Part shown: piece by piece, positions 13,865 through 23,757 of the stretch
Position numbering within the stretch: position 1 is the first letter of the stretch
How the letters are laid out: each line of letters starts with the position of its first letter
Origin: Eudromia elegans
Lineage: Eukaryota; Chordata; Aves; Tinamiformes; Tinamidae
Direction of reading: 5' to 3'
Assembly: GCA_003342815.1 (NCBI GenBank)
Contig: PTEX01000032.1
Coordinates: 3,301,302-3,365,301 of the forward strand
DNA: 64,000 nucleotides
Notes under the pieces: model-generated
Told to the model about the DNA's origin: nothing
Seen by the model: only the letters and a program-made list of their open reading frames with translations
The model's database searches: none
Program-made: the position numbers and the translations under genes

Positions 13865-14935
13865 TTTACAGAGGATTCACTGCAACCAATCAAGTTTCTA
13901 TAAAAGATGAGAATATTACGTTATGCACAATACTTAAATCTCACACTAAGGAACATCATTAAGACAAATCTTTTCCTTTGAAATCACAGATCTCTAATTA
14001 CAGAAATTGAAGTGTGAAGCCAGTAAACTTGAAGCGTTACAAGAACCAGATAACACCCCCTATCCTGCTGGATAAGACAAGCAGCAGAGCATTAACAGTA
14101 ACATTCAATAGTGTTCTCAAAAACACAGTCCTAAAAATAAAATATCCTTGACAAAAAATGTACCATTTTGTTTTAGCTAATATTAGCTCCATGCTTCCTT
14201 TCAGGCCAAAATTTTTATACTAAAAAGAAGGAAAAAAAGAAAGAGATGATGATTCTAATTTTCAGCAATCCTCTCTCCAAGAATATAGTTGCTGAGGGAT
14301 GTTAGAAACAGTGAAGTAAATTGAATTTCAAGCACTCCAGCACCTGCAGCACACACACCGCGTGCAAGAAACTGAGCTACTCACCAATACCTGCCAGCAA
14401 AGAGATAGGAACCAGCACACAGACTTTCCAAGTTATTACACCACAGGCTGTTGGTACCACTGAAGTTTCATTGAAGTGTATTCTTCCTCCCAGGAAGAAG
14501 AAAAAAAAATTCTCAACTGAGCCAGGATTCTACAGCATGGGATAGAATATAAAAACAGAAAATTGTAAGAAGACCCAAACAGAGACTTTTAAAATACACA
14601 CACACATAAACCTTACAGAAAAGTTCCCATAGGTCTATAGTTATTTAAAGACAACCATAGGATAAACTGCTGTTGTTAAAAGATGATTCCAATCTCCTTC
14701 CTAGCCAGATATTCCCACCATCTCCTCCTCTTCATGTATTGAGGCCAACTAAGGATACAACTAGTTGAAATAAAATCATTTTCTCCCCAAGTTGGTCTTT
14801 GTCTAGAACAGATCCCTGACCCTCTCATCTCTCCTGAGGCTGTGAATGCCACCACAAATGCGACTGTAGTTGAGTCAGGTGAGTCCAAAGGGCAATGTTG
14901 CCATAAAATCATTATCACTGCCCCATGCTTGCAAC

Positions 14936-15275
14936 CATAGAATCATTATGCTTGGAAAAGACTTTCAAGATCATCGAGCTCAACTACAAACCCTTCAACA
15001 CCAGGTCTGTTAAATCATGTCCCTAAGTGCCTCCTCCACCCATTTCTTGAGCACTGCCAGGGGTGGTGACTCCATCACTACCCTGGGCATCCCTGACCAC
15101 TCTCTGCATGCAGAAATTTTACCTAAGACCTAATCTGAAACTCCTACTCCTCCCGCCCTGCCACAATTGGTGGCCATATCCTCTTCTCCTAAGTAGTTAT
15201 TTTGGAGAAGAGAGCAACCCCACCTCACTACAACCTCTTTTCAGGTAGTTGTAGAGAGCAACAAGGTCTCCCACA
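14936..15275 (-). mobile_element. CR1 LINE 3' fragment
   Basis: Begins with 'catagaatcattatg' and continues through 'tcaagatcatcgagctcaac', 'ggtggtgactccatcac', 'ctgggca' and 'gtagagagcaacaaggtctccc'. These are the usual landmarks of an avian CR1 3' end read in reverse complement. It is a truncated fossil copy that ends just upstream of the CpG-rich NSDHL/CETN2 promoter. Confidence 0.85.
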
Positions 15276-15399
15276 GAATGAAAAAAAAAAAACACACAAC
15301 ACCCCCGCCCCAGCCGCCCCCTCATGAGCCCCCAACCCTCCTCTCCCCGCACCCCCTCACGAGCCCCCTCACCTGCACCGCCACCCACCGAGCCTGCGC

Positions 15400-15799
15400 C
15401 GCTACCTACCGCCCAGCCCCGCCCCTGCTTCGGCCACGCCCTCCTCCCTCACCAATCAGCGACGAGCTTTCCGGCCGGCCCCGCCCTCTTCCACGCTCCT
15501 CAGCCCCTGCTCGTCCCGCGCGCCTGGGCCCAGCATCGCGCCAGCCGGCTGTGGAGCGCTGATTGGCCCCAGCCTCCCCACCTGGGCCAATCGAGTCCGC
15601 TGAAGGCGGAGCGGTTCCCGCCCCCTTCGGTCCGCCCCGGCCACGTGCAGGCCCAATAGCCATCACCCAAGCGCCTCCCGCCTTCAGCTCTCCACCAATG
15701 GCAGTGCGGGTTTCCATAGCGACGGCGTAGGGGCTCTAACCAATGGGCAAGGGCGGCATTGACAGCGGGCCGGAGCGGAGCTTCCCTAGCGGCGCCGGG
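15400..15799. promoter_or_regulatory. Bidirectional CpG-island promoter of NSDHL and CETN2
   Basis: GC-rich, TATA-less stretch between the head-to-head genes. It holds six CCAAT pentamers: 15452-15456, 15562-15566 (minus), 15587-15591, 15653-15657, 15695-15699 and 15740-15744. CCAAT clusters bound by NF-Y are typical of bidirectional promoters. Also present are a CACGTG E-box (15642-15647), an ATCACCCAAG word resembling the SREBP sterol element ATCACCCCAC (15662-15671), and GTTTCCATAGCGAC (15710-15723), which resembles the RFX X-box GTTGCCATAGCAAC. Sterol control would suit NSDHL and RFX control would suit a centriolar gene. Factor binding is inferred from motifs only. CpG density stays high to about 16050. 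Confidence 0.85.
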
Positions 15800-18142
15800 A
15801 TGGTGAGTGCGGCGCGGCGGGAACCGAGGGGCCGCGGCGGTAGCAGCACCCGCCGCCTTGACCCTGACCTCTCTTTGCTTTTATGCCAAGGCCTCCAGCT
15901 TTAAGAAGCCGTCGCTGAGCGGCGCGGCGCCGAGGAAGAAGGGCAGCACCAAGCTGGAGCTCACCGAGGACCAGAAGCAAGAGATCCGCGAGGCCTTCGA
16001 CCTCTTCGACGCAGACGGCACCGGCAACATAGACGTGAAGGAGCTGAAGGCAAGGAAGCAGCCCTGGAAACAGGCCGTCAAAAACGCGCTCTTCTGCATT
16101 TTCCATGTTTATCTCCTTCCACTTTAGCAAAAACAGAGTTCCTGCATTTTAATAATTTTTTTCCTGCTAATCTTTGCTGAGGACTGTAGTTTAGTATTAT
16201 TCAAGCTGTAGAATGCACCAATAATCTTCATTTTTATGGAACTAGGTCTTCTATGCCTCCTTACCCCCGTGCTTTAGGAAGAAGGACTATTGATAAGCTA
16301 GGACTCGTTTGCTCTCAGAATTTGCCCTTACTCTTGGCAAGTTGGGTGCCCACATTACTTAAAGCAACAGGGAAGGGAGTATATGATTTTTAGGTGGTTA
16401 ATTGCCTCTTCCTCAGAGAAGGAAAGAATAAAGCATGTGGATGTGCACAGGTGGAGACATCCTTGGATATGCTGCCTGTAGGAATATATCTTGTTTCTCA
16501 TTTCAAGGGGAAAACCAACAGTAATTCAGGAAAAGCATATTTTTCTGTTTTATTTTAGTTTTACAAAATGCTGTCATCTGGAGCATTGTGCTGGTGTTGG
16601 GCAACAGTATTTTTTTCCTTCAAAATACTAATGGATGCAGGATTCTTTTATGTGATTCTTTTATCCGAATATTTGTCACATGAATTAAAAATGTATGTAA
16701 CAAAATGCTCTAAAAAAACCTCATGAAAGAATCATGATTTCCTTAGGAAAAAAAAATGTTCTCCCAAGATTCTGCTATATTCTTGCCAGCTCTGACAATT
16801 ACAAGACAGTTTTACATCGCTTCTAATTTCTTTTTCCTTGCAGGTAGCCATGAGAGCGCTAGGGTTTGAACCAAAAAAAGAAGAGATCAAGAAAATGATA
16901 TCAGATATTGATAAAGAAGGGACAGGAAAAATCAGCTTCAATGACTTCTTGGCAGTGATGACACAGAAAATGGTATGTAAATCTTGAAAGCCAAAGCGAA
17001 AGGTCCTTGGCAATTTTCAAATTTTTTTCATTCCCTTGGGTTTACTGGTAGCTAAAGACACCGTCTTATTCTTAACAACAAAATATATAAAAGTTGCTAA
17101 TTAAAATATAACTACCCTATCATTTTTTATATTAAGGTTGAAAGAATCATATAATTAATAAGCTTCTTTAACAACTGCTTTTGTGTATGTGTAAAGGGAA
17201 GAACGTTGGAAGGTTCTCTGACTTACTCAGTGTTTACATGTATGCTTCCTGCATACTGGGCTCCTTTGAATCTCTTCTTAAGTGAATTTCTTATGTGTTT
17301 TGGTTGTTTATTTGTTGTTGTTGTTTCCTTGATGTTAGTATTTTATAGCTAGAGCCTTTATTTTGAGTGTTACCTACTGTTTCCCACTCTCTACTCCAAA
17401 ACTTATGGTTACTTCTTTAAGGCTGAAAAAGATTCCAAAGAAGAGATTCTCAAAGCTTTCAAACTCTTTGATGATGATGAAACAGGCAAGATCTCTTTCA
17501 AAAACCTCAAACGCGTAGCCAAAGAACTGGGGGAAAATCTCACCGATGAAGAGCTGCAGGTTTGTACTTGGTACAACATACATATGAAACCGTATTGTGT
17601 ATGAACACACAGTCACTGCCTCTGTGTATAGCAGTCACTGAATATTCATGTATTACTTGCTTTCATATTTGCATTATTCTAAAATCTTAATAAATAGTCA
17701 CTGAAACTAATCCTCCTTCTCTTTAGAGAGCTGAACCATCTTTCTGACAGGTTTGCCAAGTCCTAGAGCTAGTGAATAAGGAATGGGAATTTATGTTTTG
17801 GTGGGGGTTGGAAGCAATTTCTAAGTCAATGAGCTTTTAGGTAAAGGCAACAGTCTGTTTAGATGCTGTCATATTCCATCCTAAAGGATCTTTATGCTTG
17901 AGCTATTAGGAAAATATTCCTTACATAAGTATGCATGCTTATTTTATGTGAACATAATCATATTTGTTTTAGTAAATTCTTTGTTACCTGTTAGATCTTC
18001 TCTTCCAGTATGAGTGGATCTAACCTAGTTTCCAAATGCAAATGTCTTTCAGGAAATGATTGATGAAGCAGACAGAGATGGGGATGGAGAAGTGAATGAG
18101 CAAGAATTCTTGCGGATCATGAAGAAGACCAGCCTTTACTGA
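15800..18142 (+). CDS. CETN2: Centrin-2
   Basis: Calmodulin-like EF-hand protein of centrioles and basal bodies; it also serves in the XPC nucleotide-excision-repair complex and the TREX-2 mRNA export complex. Exons: 15800-15802 (the ATG alone), 15891-16049, 16844-16972, 17422-17559, 18053-18142, giving 172 residues, the same length as human CETN2. The four EF-hand loops are [36 protein letters not shown] and [12 protein letters not shown]. Loops 1 and 4 are canonical; loops 2 and 3 deviate, as usual for centrins. The C-terminus KKTSLY is the conserved phosphorylatable tail. Intron 2 starts with GC instead of GT (AAG then GCAAGG), which is needed to keep the conserved [13 protein letters not shown] join. 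Transcription comes from the promoter shared with NSDHL. Confidence 0.98.
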
Positions 18143-18520
18143 AACTCAGTTTTATTTATTTGTGCGTATACTTTTGGTAGGTGTCTCACTTTCTTCTCCA
18201 GTCTTTTATTTCCTTTGAGACAACAAGTAAGTTAGGTCAATTTTTTTTTTTTAAGACAATGATCTTAAATTCATGTCTTTGTACAGTTACTGACTGCTAA
18301 ACTGTTTACATGTAGAAATATTGTTGCTTGTTTGTACTTCTAAGATTTTATACTGTTATGTTTTAGATACACAAATCACATTTTCAGTGACAGCATTCAG
18401 ATTCTTATGATGAAAAACCATGTGTCAAATGCATACAGTTTGGTTAAGGGAGGTGTGAAAACCAAGTAGTGTAAATCTGTCTTTTCCCACCAGTTGAAGT
18501 GGTATTTTTGTCTGATGTCT

Positions 18521-18560
18521 TTGATGTCACGATTTTGTCTTTGATGTCATGATTTTGTCT
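18521..18560 (+). repeat. Two-copy 20-base tandem repeat in the CETN2 3' UTR
   Basis: The 20-base unit beginning ttgatgtca and ending gattttgtct occurs twice in a row with one substitution. A partial copy precedes it and part of a copy follows. It looks like a recent local slippage duplication with no evident function. Confidence 0.85.
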
Positions 18561-18825
18561 GATGTCACTCAGCTATAGTGAATTCTTTGTATGATGTATT
18601 TGCGGGGACCAGCTGTTTTTACTCTGTTTTATGGAGGTTATTCCCTTCCCTTTTTTAATATATTCTTAAAAAAAAAGTAGATAGTCTGTTACAAATTAAT
18701 TTATTGCTATTCAATTCAGAAGAAATTTCTGGAAAAAAAAAGGAAAAAAGTTACCAGTTCTGATTATTAAATTTCAGTATATTTGGGGGAATATTCAATG
18801 GCTTCAAATGTGGGCTTGTATTTAA

Positions 18826-18831
18826 AATAAA
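18826..18831 (+). terminator. CETN2: Candidate polyadenylation signal of CETN2
   Basis: AATAAA about 690 bases after the CETN2 stop codon and about 0.65 kb before the CpG-rich promoter of the next gene. This is consistent with the end of the CETN2 transcript. Confidence 0.6.
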
Positions 18832-19479
18832 ATTTCTTATTTTAAGCCATCAGAGTTGTGGAAAGATGTATACAAAAATACAAACAAGTCAGCAGGTACA
18901 ACGTTCACTCTGACTTGCTGGCAAACAAAACAATTCTTCCAGATATTTTTTAACAAGTTTCAACTGTTAAATGGACTTTGGAAGGGCTCTGTTTTTAAAA
19001 CGTTTCACTACAGAAGCAGTGGCTGCGGTATATTCTGTCTCTGAAGTGGCAGCTATCTCAGGTAGGTGTGTAATTTACACCTGGACGCAAGGAGAGGGCC
19101 AGGCCACCTCTCCAACTCCTGACTTTCTGCTGCTGCTGTTTGTTACGGTGATCCCTCTAGATTTCTCCGTCTTTCCTCTTGGGCAAAGGAAGGAGAGATT
19201 CTTCCTTTCCAGAAATAGTAGTCTTTCCCTCACTCAGAAATCTAATCTGTTCCTTTACTTTCTAGAGTCAGTATCTGCCTTTTCCCATTGCTGCCACCAA
19301 ATGTTTAGCCATCCACAACTTGAGAACATGAGAAACAGATAAGATTAAGCTTGACATCAAAAATAACAAGTAAATACTGCAATGGTATAGGCCAAATTCA
19401 ATTGCAGCTGTTACAGAATTCCTGCAATGTGTTGTGCCCCCATGTGGTAAAACATCCATATTACAAAGCAAAACCAAAC

Positions 19480-19688
19480 CACCACGTTTCAAATTCTCCG
19501 GCGCTCCGCGCGCGGGCAGACGAGGCCGCGGTCGCCTCAGGCAGAGGAGCGCCCCGCCCGCCGGGCGGCAACGGCCGCTCGTGGGGGCGGGAGCAAGCGC
19601 CTCGGCCAATCGGCTTGCAGCTTTCCCTGAGGAGCAGGAGCGCTAGCCAATGAGAGACACAATTCCCGCAGCGCGGCGGAGCGGCGGG
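19480..19688 (+). promoter_or_regulatory. CpG-rich promoter of the second centrin gene
   Basis: Abrupt rise in CpG density from about 19495, with two CCAAT boxes (in ggccaatcgg near 19603 and agccaatgag near 19636) and no TATA box. It ends at the ATG at 19689. Its presence shows that the second centrin has its own promoter and is not a read-through product of CETN2. The CpG island continues into intron 1. Confidence 0.75.
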
Positions 19689-22275
19689 ATGGTGAGAGCC
19701 GCGGCGGGGTTCGTCGTGTCTCTGTCCCGATCCTACCCCGCCCTGTTTTGGGCTGGGGTCGGCCCTGGTCCCCTCTGCGAGCCCCGCGGCTTTTTGTCCT
19801 GCAGCAACAGGCCTCAGCGGCGGCGGGGCTGCCCCGGAGGAAGAGATCTCCTCCCGTCTTCCCCCTCAATGAGCAGCAGAAGCAGCAGTTGCGCGACGCC
19901 TTCGACTTGCTCGACCCTGACGGCTCCGGACTAATCGACGTAAAGGATCTGAAGGCAATTAAGCTATTAAGCATTTGTCAGCCATTTGGCCCTTTAAAAT
20001 AAATATATATATATATTTAATTTTCAGGCAGGGAAAGTTACAGTGCATCCCAGCAGGGGAGTAAGGAGCAGATGGGACTGGCTCCATTATCTATATGTTC
20101 ACAGCCTGTGGTATTATCTTTGCATGTAATTTCCAATATAGCAAAGTGTTCCGGTACTTCCCCTCCACTTTCATATATCTAGTTGTTTCAGGCTTCTTGC
20201 TGTCTGATTTGTCCTCCAGGAAAAGCACTAGTTTGTTTTCTCTTTTGGCAGATACCTCTGACAGCTCTAGGCTATGAACTCAGGAAAGAAGAGATGAAGA
20301 AAATTATCTCAGAAATTGATGAGGATGGGTCAGGGAAGATAAATTTTGAGTCATTTTTGAAGGTGATGACCAAGAAAATGGTATGTGAACCTGTCTGGTC
20401 ACAAAAAGTGAGGTTCCACATTCCCCACTTTAAAATGCAGATATCCAAAATAGTTTGGGTCACCCTGGCTCCCTGCAGGGGAGAAATAGGAGTTTTTCTG
20501 TTTTACCTGAGCTATTTCAGATACCGACCTGAGGGTGTTTAGCCCTCTTGTCTCTTCCCTTGGACTGTGCAGGGGCAGAATGGCTAGAGCACAGCTGCAT
20601 TTCAGCAGACAGCTCCTACCCATCCTGGAGCGTGCTGAGCACACAGAGCACCTGGGATGTTCACTGGGAAACTGGAGGACTTGGAACAACCCAGGAAAGG
20701 ATCCAGCTTTTAGTAGTGAAACTACTGCAAAGGCCAACGTATCATGTGGATTGATGTTGCCCCCTTCCATTCTTTGCACGTTTACGGATGAAAATTCAGT
20801 ACTGTGCTTATAGTCACACGGTTTTCTTTTTTTGGTTAAAACACTGGTCAGCAAATGTCACATGACATATGAACATGAACAATTACCATCCATAGAGAAA
20901 TCATTCCTCACAACCTGCTAACACAGTCAGCACTTCCTGCAAGCAACAGCCACTCAAGTTTGTGGAGTGTCCTAAGAGTACTGTTTAATATCAGCTTTCT
21001 GATTCACGTTTCCTCATCCAAATCCCCAGTTCTGAGATTCTTGTGGTTCAGACACCTCTCTGTACCTTCTAGTCATGACTGCACGTTTACAAAAGCCATT
21101 TTACAAGAGCATCAGCTCACCTGGTCCTACCTCTGTCATCCTTGTGGTTTCATAGCAAGGTTCTATAGGATGCACAGGAAGTAACTGGGTCATATGTGGT
21201 GTGGCTATTCCCTTGTCACTGCTGTCATTTACTGGAATGTGGACCCATCCTAAAATGTAAGCATCAATCCAAGCTTCCCTCAGTAATGCTCCAGAGTTCA
21301 GGCAAAGCCCACACCCAAGCTTGTGTATGCATTGCCTGAGAGGAAGAAGAGTAAGGGCTGGAGCACAGGCAGACTCACTTCTGAAGCGAAATATTGCTGC
21401 AGCCATGGGTTCGTTTTGGCAACTGCTTCTTCCTCCAGTAGTTCTGCTAATCCTTCTTTTCCTGACAAAGCATGGTCAGGATATTCCCAGCCAACTTCCC
21501 ATGCTGTTTAAACAGCATTGCTGGGATTTTTTTCTTTAATATGTAGTAACATGGGAGAAAAAAGAAAGAAAGTAAATGTGAAATAGCAGTGGTAAATAAC
21601 TCTCAGCTATGACCATGCTTTCTCTGAGACATTGGCTTGGATTTGATTCCGAATGTTTGCTGGCTAAAGTGCTCGAGGGGGGACTGTAGAGCAGAACAAT
21701 GTCATCTTTGCATGGTAGCATTTTCCATTTCCTTACTAAGGCAGAGCAATGTTCAAAAGAGGAGATCCTGAGAGCTTTCAAGCTATTTGATCGTGATGGC
21801 ACCGGCAAGATCTCCTTTGAGAAACTCAAGCTGGTGGCTGTTGAGATTGGGGAGGACATCACGGATGAGGAGCTGCAGGTTTGTGAAGTACAAACACATT
21901 CCTCCTATGCTCTGCTCCGGGAGGGAGGGCTGTGCCTTCCTGCAAGGAACATTAGTAGGGGTAACAAAGCTCTGTGTTGCTTTACAAGACACAACTCACC
22001 ACTGCTGCTCTCATTCCTCCTGCCTCTCTAACCTCCATCTCATGTCTAGGGGCTAAAGTCTAATGCACAGTCTCTGTCTCACTTGGGATTAAACAGAAGC
22101 CGTGCTTGAGACTTTATAAGGTGTTCAGGCTTGCTGGGTCTCCACCCTCTCAGAGCTCACCTAATCTGATCTCCACTTATTTGCTCTCCCCTAGGAAATG
22201 ATTGATGAAGCAGATTTGGATGGAGATGGGCAAGTGAATAAACACGAGTTCTTGCAGATCCTCACTCTTGACTGA
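19689..22275 (+). CDS. Centrin-like EF-hand protein, tandem paralog of CETN2
   Basis: Exons 19689-19691 (ATG alone), 19805-19954, 20252-20380, 21741-21878 and 22195-22275 give 166 residues. Exon number, phases and internal exon lengths (129 and 138 bases) equal those of CETN2, so the gene arose by duplication of an intron-bearing centrin rather than by retroposition. EF-hand loops are [36 protein letters not shown] and [12 protein letters not shown]; only the last has the full canonical set including Glu at position 12. The protein starts with a Gln/Ala stretch and a basic PRRKRS segment and ends QILTLD, lacking the KKTSLY tail of CETN1/2. Intron 2 begins with GC, as in CETN2. It is a CETN1/2/4-type rather than CETN3-type sequence, but I cannot place it as a named ortholog. 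A centriole or basal-body role is inferred from family only. Confidence 0.92.
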
Positions 22276-22425
22276 CCCATAACTATGTGATGTTTTTTTC
22301 TTCTCCTATTCTGTTGTAAATAACAGAGAGAAATGTCACATTTCTCCAACTCTCTTAGCTTTTGTGGATTTTACTCATTTGATTGCCTCTTGTGCTCTGC
22401 TGTTGCAAACAGTTTTTCACATGCC

Positions 22426-22431
22426 AATAAA
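22426..22431 (+). terminator. Candidate polyadenylation signal of the second centrin
   Basis: AATAAA 151 bases after the stop codon, followed by a GT-rich stretch (ctttgtgtctgtgtg) that would serve as the downstream element. Confidence 0.75.
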
Positions 22432-22795
22432 TGGTGGTGGTACTAGCTTTGTGTCTGTGTGAGTTGGTTCTGAAGTCTGAGATTGGTCCAGACTTCCCAG
22501 CAAGTGACTGAAATTCTCCCTCTTGTAGTTACATTCTGCTGCTTTTCAGCCTGATAAATTAGTCAGAATACTCTTCATACTCAGAAAACCCAGCATAACT
22601 CTCAGAAGTTAGTACTGGTGTCAGAAACTTCTCTATCTTTCCTGAGCTCCCAGAAGAGAAAGGTTTTTTGTGCCAGTAAGCACTTTAGAAGTAGTATGGA
22701 TGGCTGCTTCCTAAATACTCTGTTCTATCGTAACAAGTCTTCTGTTAACACAAGACTAGAATATAACCTCTTTCAGATACAGAATACAAAGTAGT

Positions 22796-22970
22796 TGAGG
22801 AGGGAAGGGACCTCCAAAGACGATCTCGTCCAGCTCCCTCTTCAGTAAGGGTGAGCTGTAGCAGATTACCTAGGATCATGTCCAGTTGGGTTTGAATATT
22901 ACCAAGGATGGAGACTTCACAACTTGTATGGGTAAGTTGCTCTAGTGTTCAACCATGCTCATTACACAAC
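22796..22970 (-). mobile_element. CR1 LINE 3' fragment
   Basis: Contains 'gagggaagggacctccaaag', 'ctcgtccagctccct', 'cagattacctaggatcatgt', 'ttgaatattaccaaggatgg' and 'gagacttcacaac', standard CR1 3'-region words in reverse complement. It is truncated and lies in the gap between the second centrin and the GATD3-like gene. The rest of 22440-23240 shows nothing I recognise. Confidence 0.85.
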
Positions 22971-23244
22971 ACTGCTAATGATTGTTTAGTTATTCCCATC
23001 AGCATGGAGGAAGATGAAAAAAAAAATATCAGTCCAGAATACCTACTTCCCTTCTTGCTATCACATTCTATACTTATGCTCAGGTCTGAGTTCTGACGCC
23101 TTTAAGCCAAGAAAGTGGAGTTTGTACCCGTATCATTTTCCCCATTCACTGGTAAACCACTGGCACTAAGAACACCTCCTACTACAGAGTACAACACAAA
23201 GATAAAAGCATATCATTCAGTCAAGGAGAATTCAAGTGTCTACT

Positions 23245-23250
23245 TTTATT
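23245..23250 (-). terminator. Candidate polyadenylation signal of the GATD3-like gene
   Basis: AATAAA on the minus strand about 510 bases past the stop codon. This would give a 3' UTR of about 0.5 kb. Confidence 0.5.
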
Positions 23251-23757
23251 CAGTAGCAGAATCATGTTTCTTCCTTCGGGCACTGATACATTCATTTTGT
23301 GAGGTGGTAGTGTTCAGGAGGCTTTCAACCAGCAAAGACAGATTTGAAAGTATCTTAAGGGGCAAATCCTCATTTGCATGTGATATACATATATTAGGTC
23401 AGTCAAGGCATGACAAATGACCCAGGCACCTCCCCTGCTCCTCACAACCAAAGGCAATGGCTGCATTTCAGGCCTGTGGAGACCTGGCATCTGCATGTCA
23501 GCTCCATGCACATTGCCAGTCTCATTTCTGCCATTTTATAGCCAGGTTAAGCGGCGTGTCCTTGGCAAGACACATCAATACCTACATTGCTCCAGTGTTC
23601 TCCCTCCTCAGCAGCCAGCAGTGGTTCAGTGGGGGAGTCTACTACTCCACTGGAGTAGCAGTTTTCCTATTGACTGGTGGGTGTAAAAAGGAAAGGACAT
23701 TATCTTATATTTGGTGCCCATATTCCAGAAGAGTTGGATCCTTCCGCTTTGTGGCAT

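Noticed and set aside
15324-15717. Several long open frames on both strands at 15.3-15.7 kb
   Set aside because: Pro/Ala/Arg/Gly-rich translations caused by CpG-island composition; the region is the NSDHL/CETN2 promoter.
19537-19974. 145-codon minus-strand frame over the second centrin's promoter and exon 2
   Set aside because: GC-rich antisense shadow of the CpG island and of the centrin exon.
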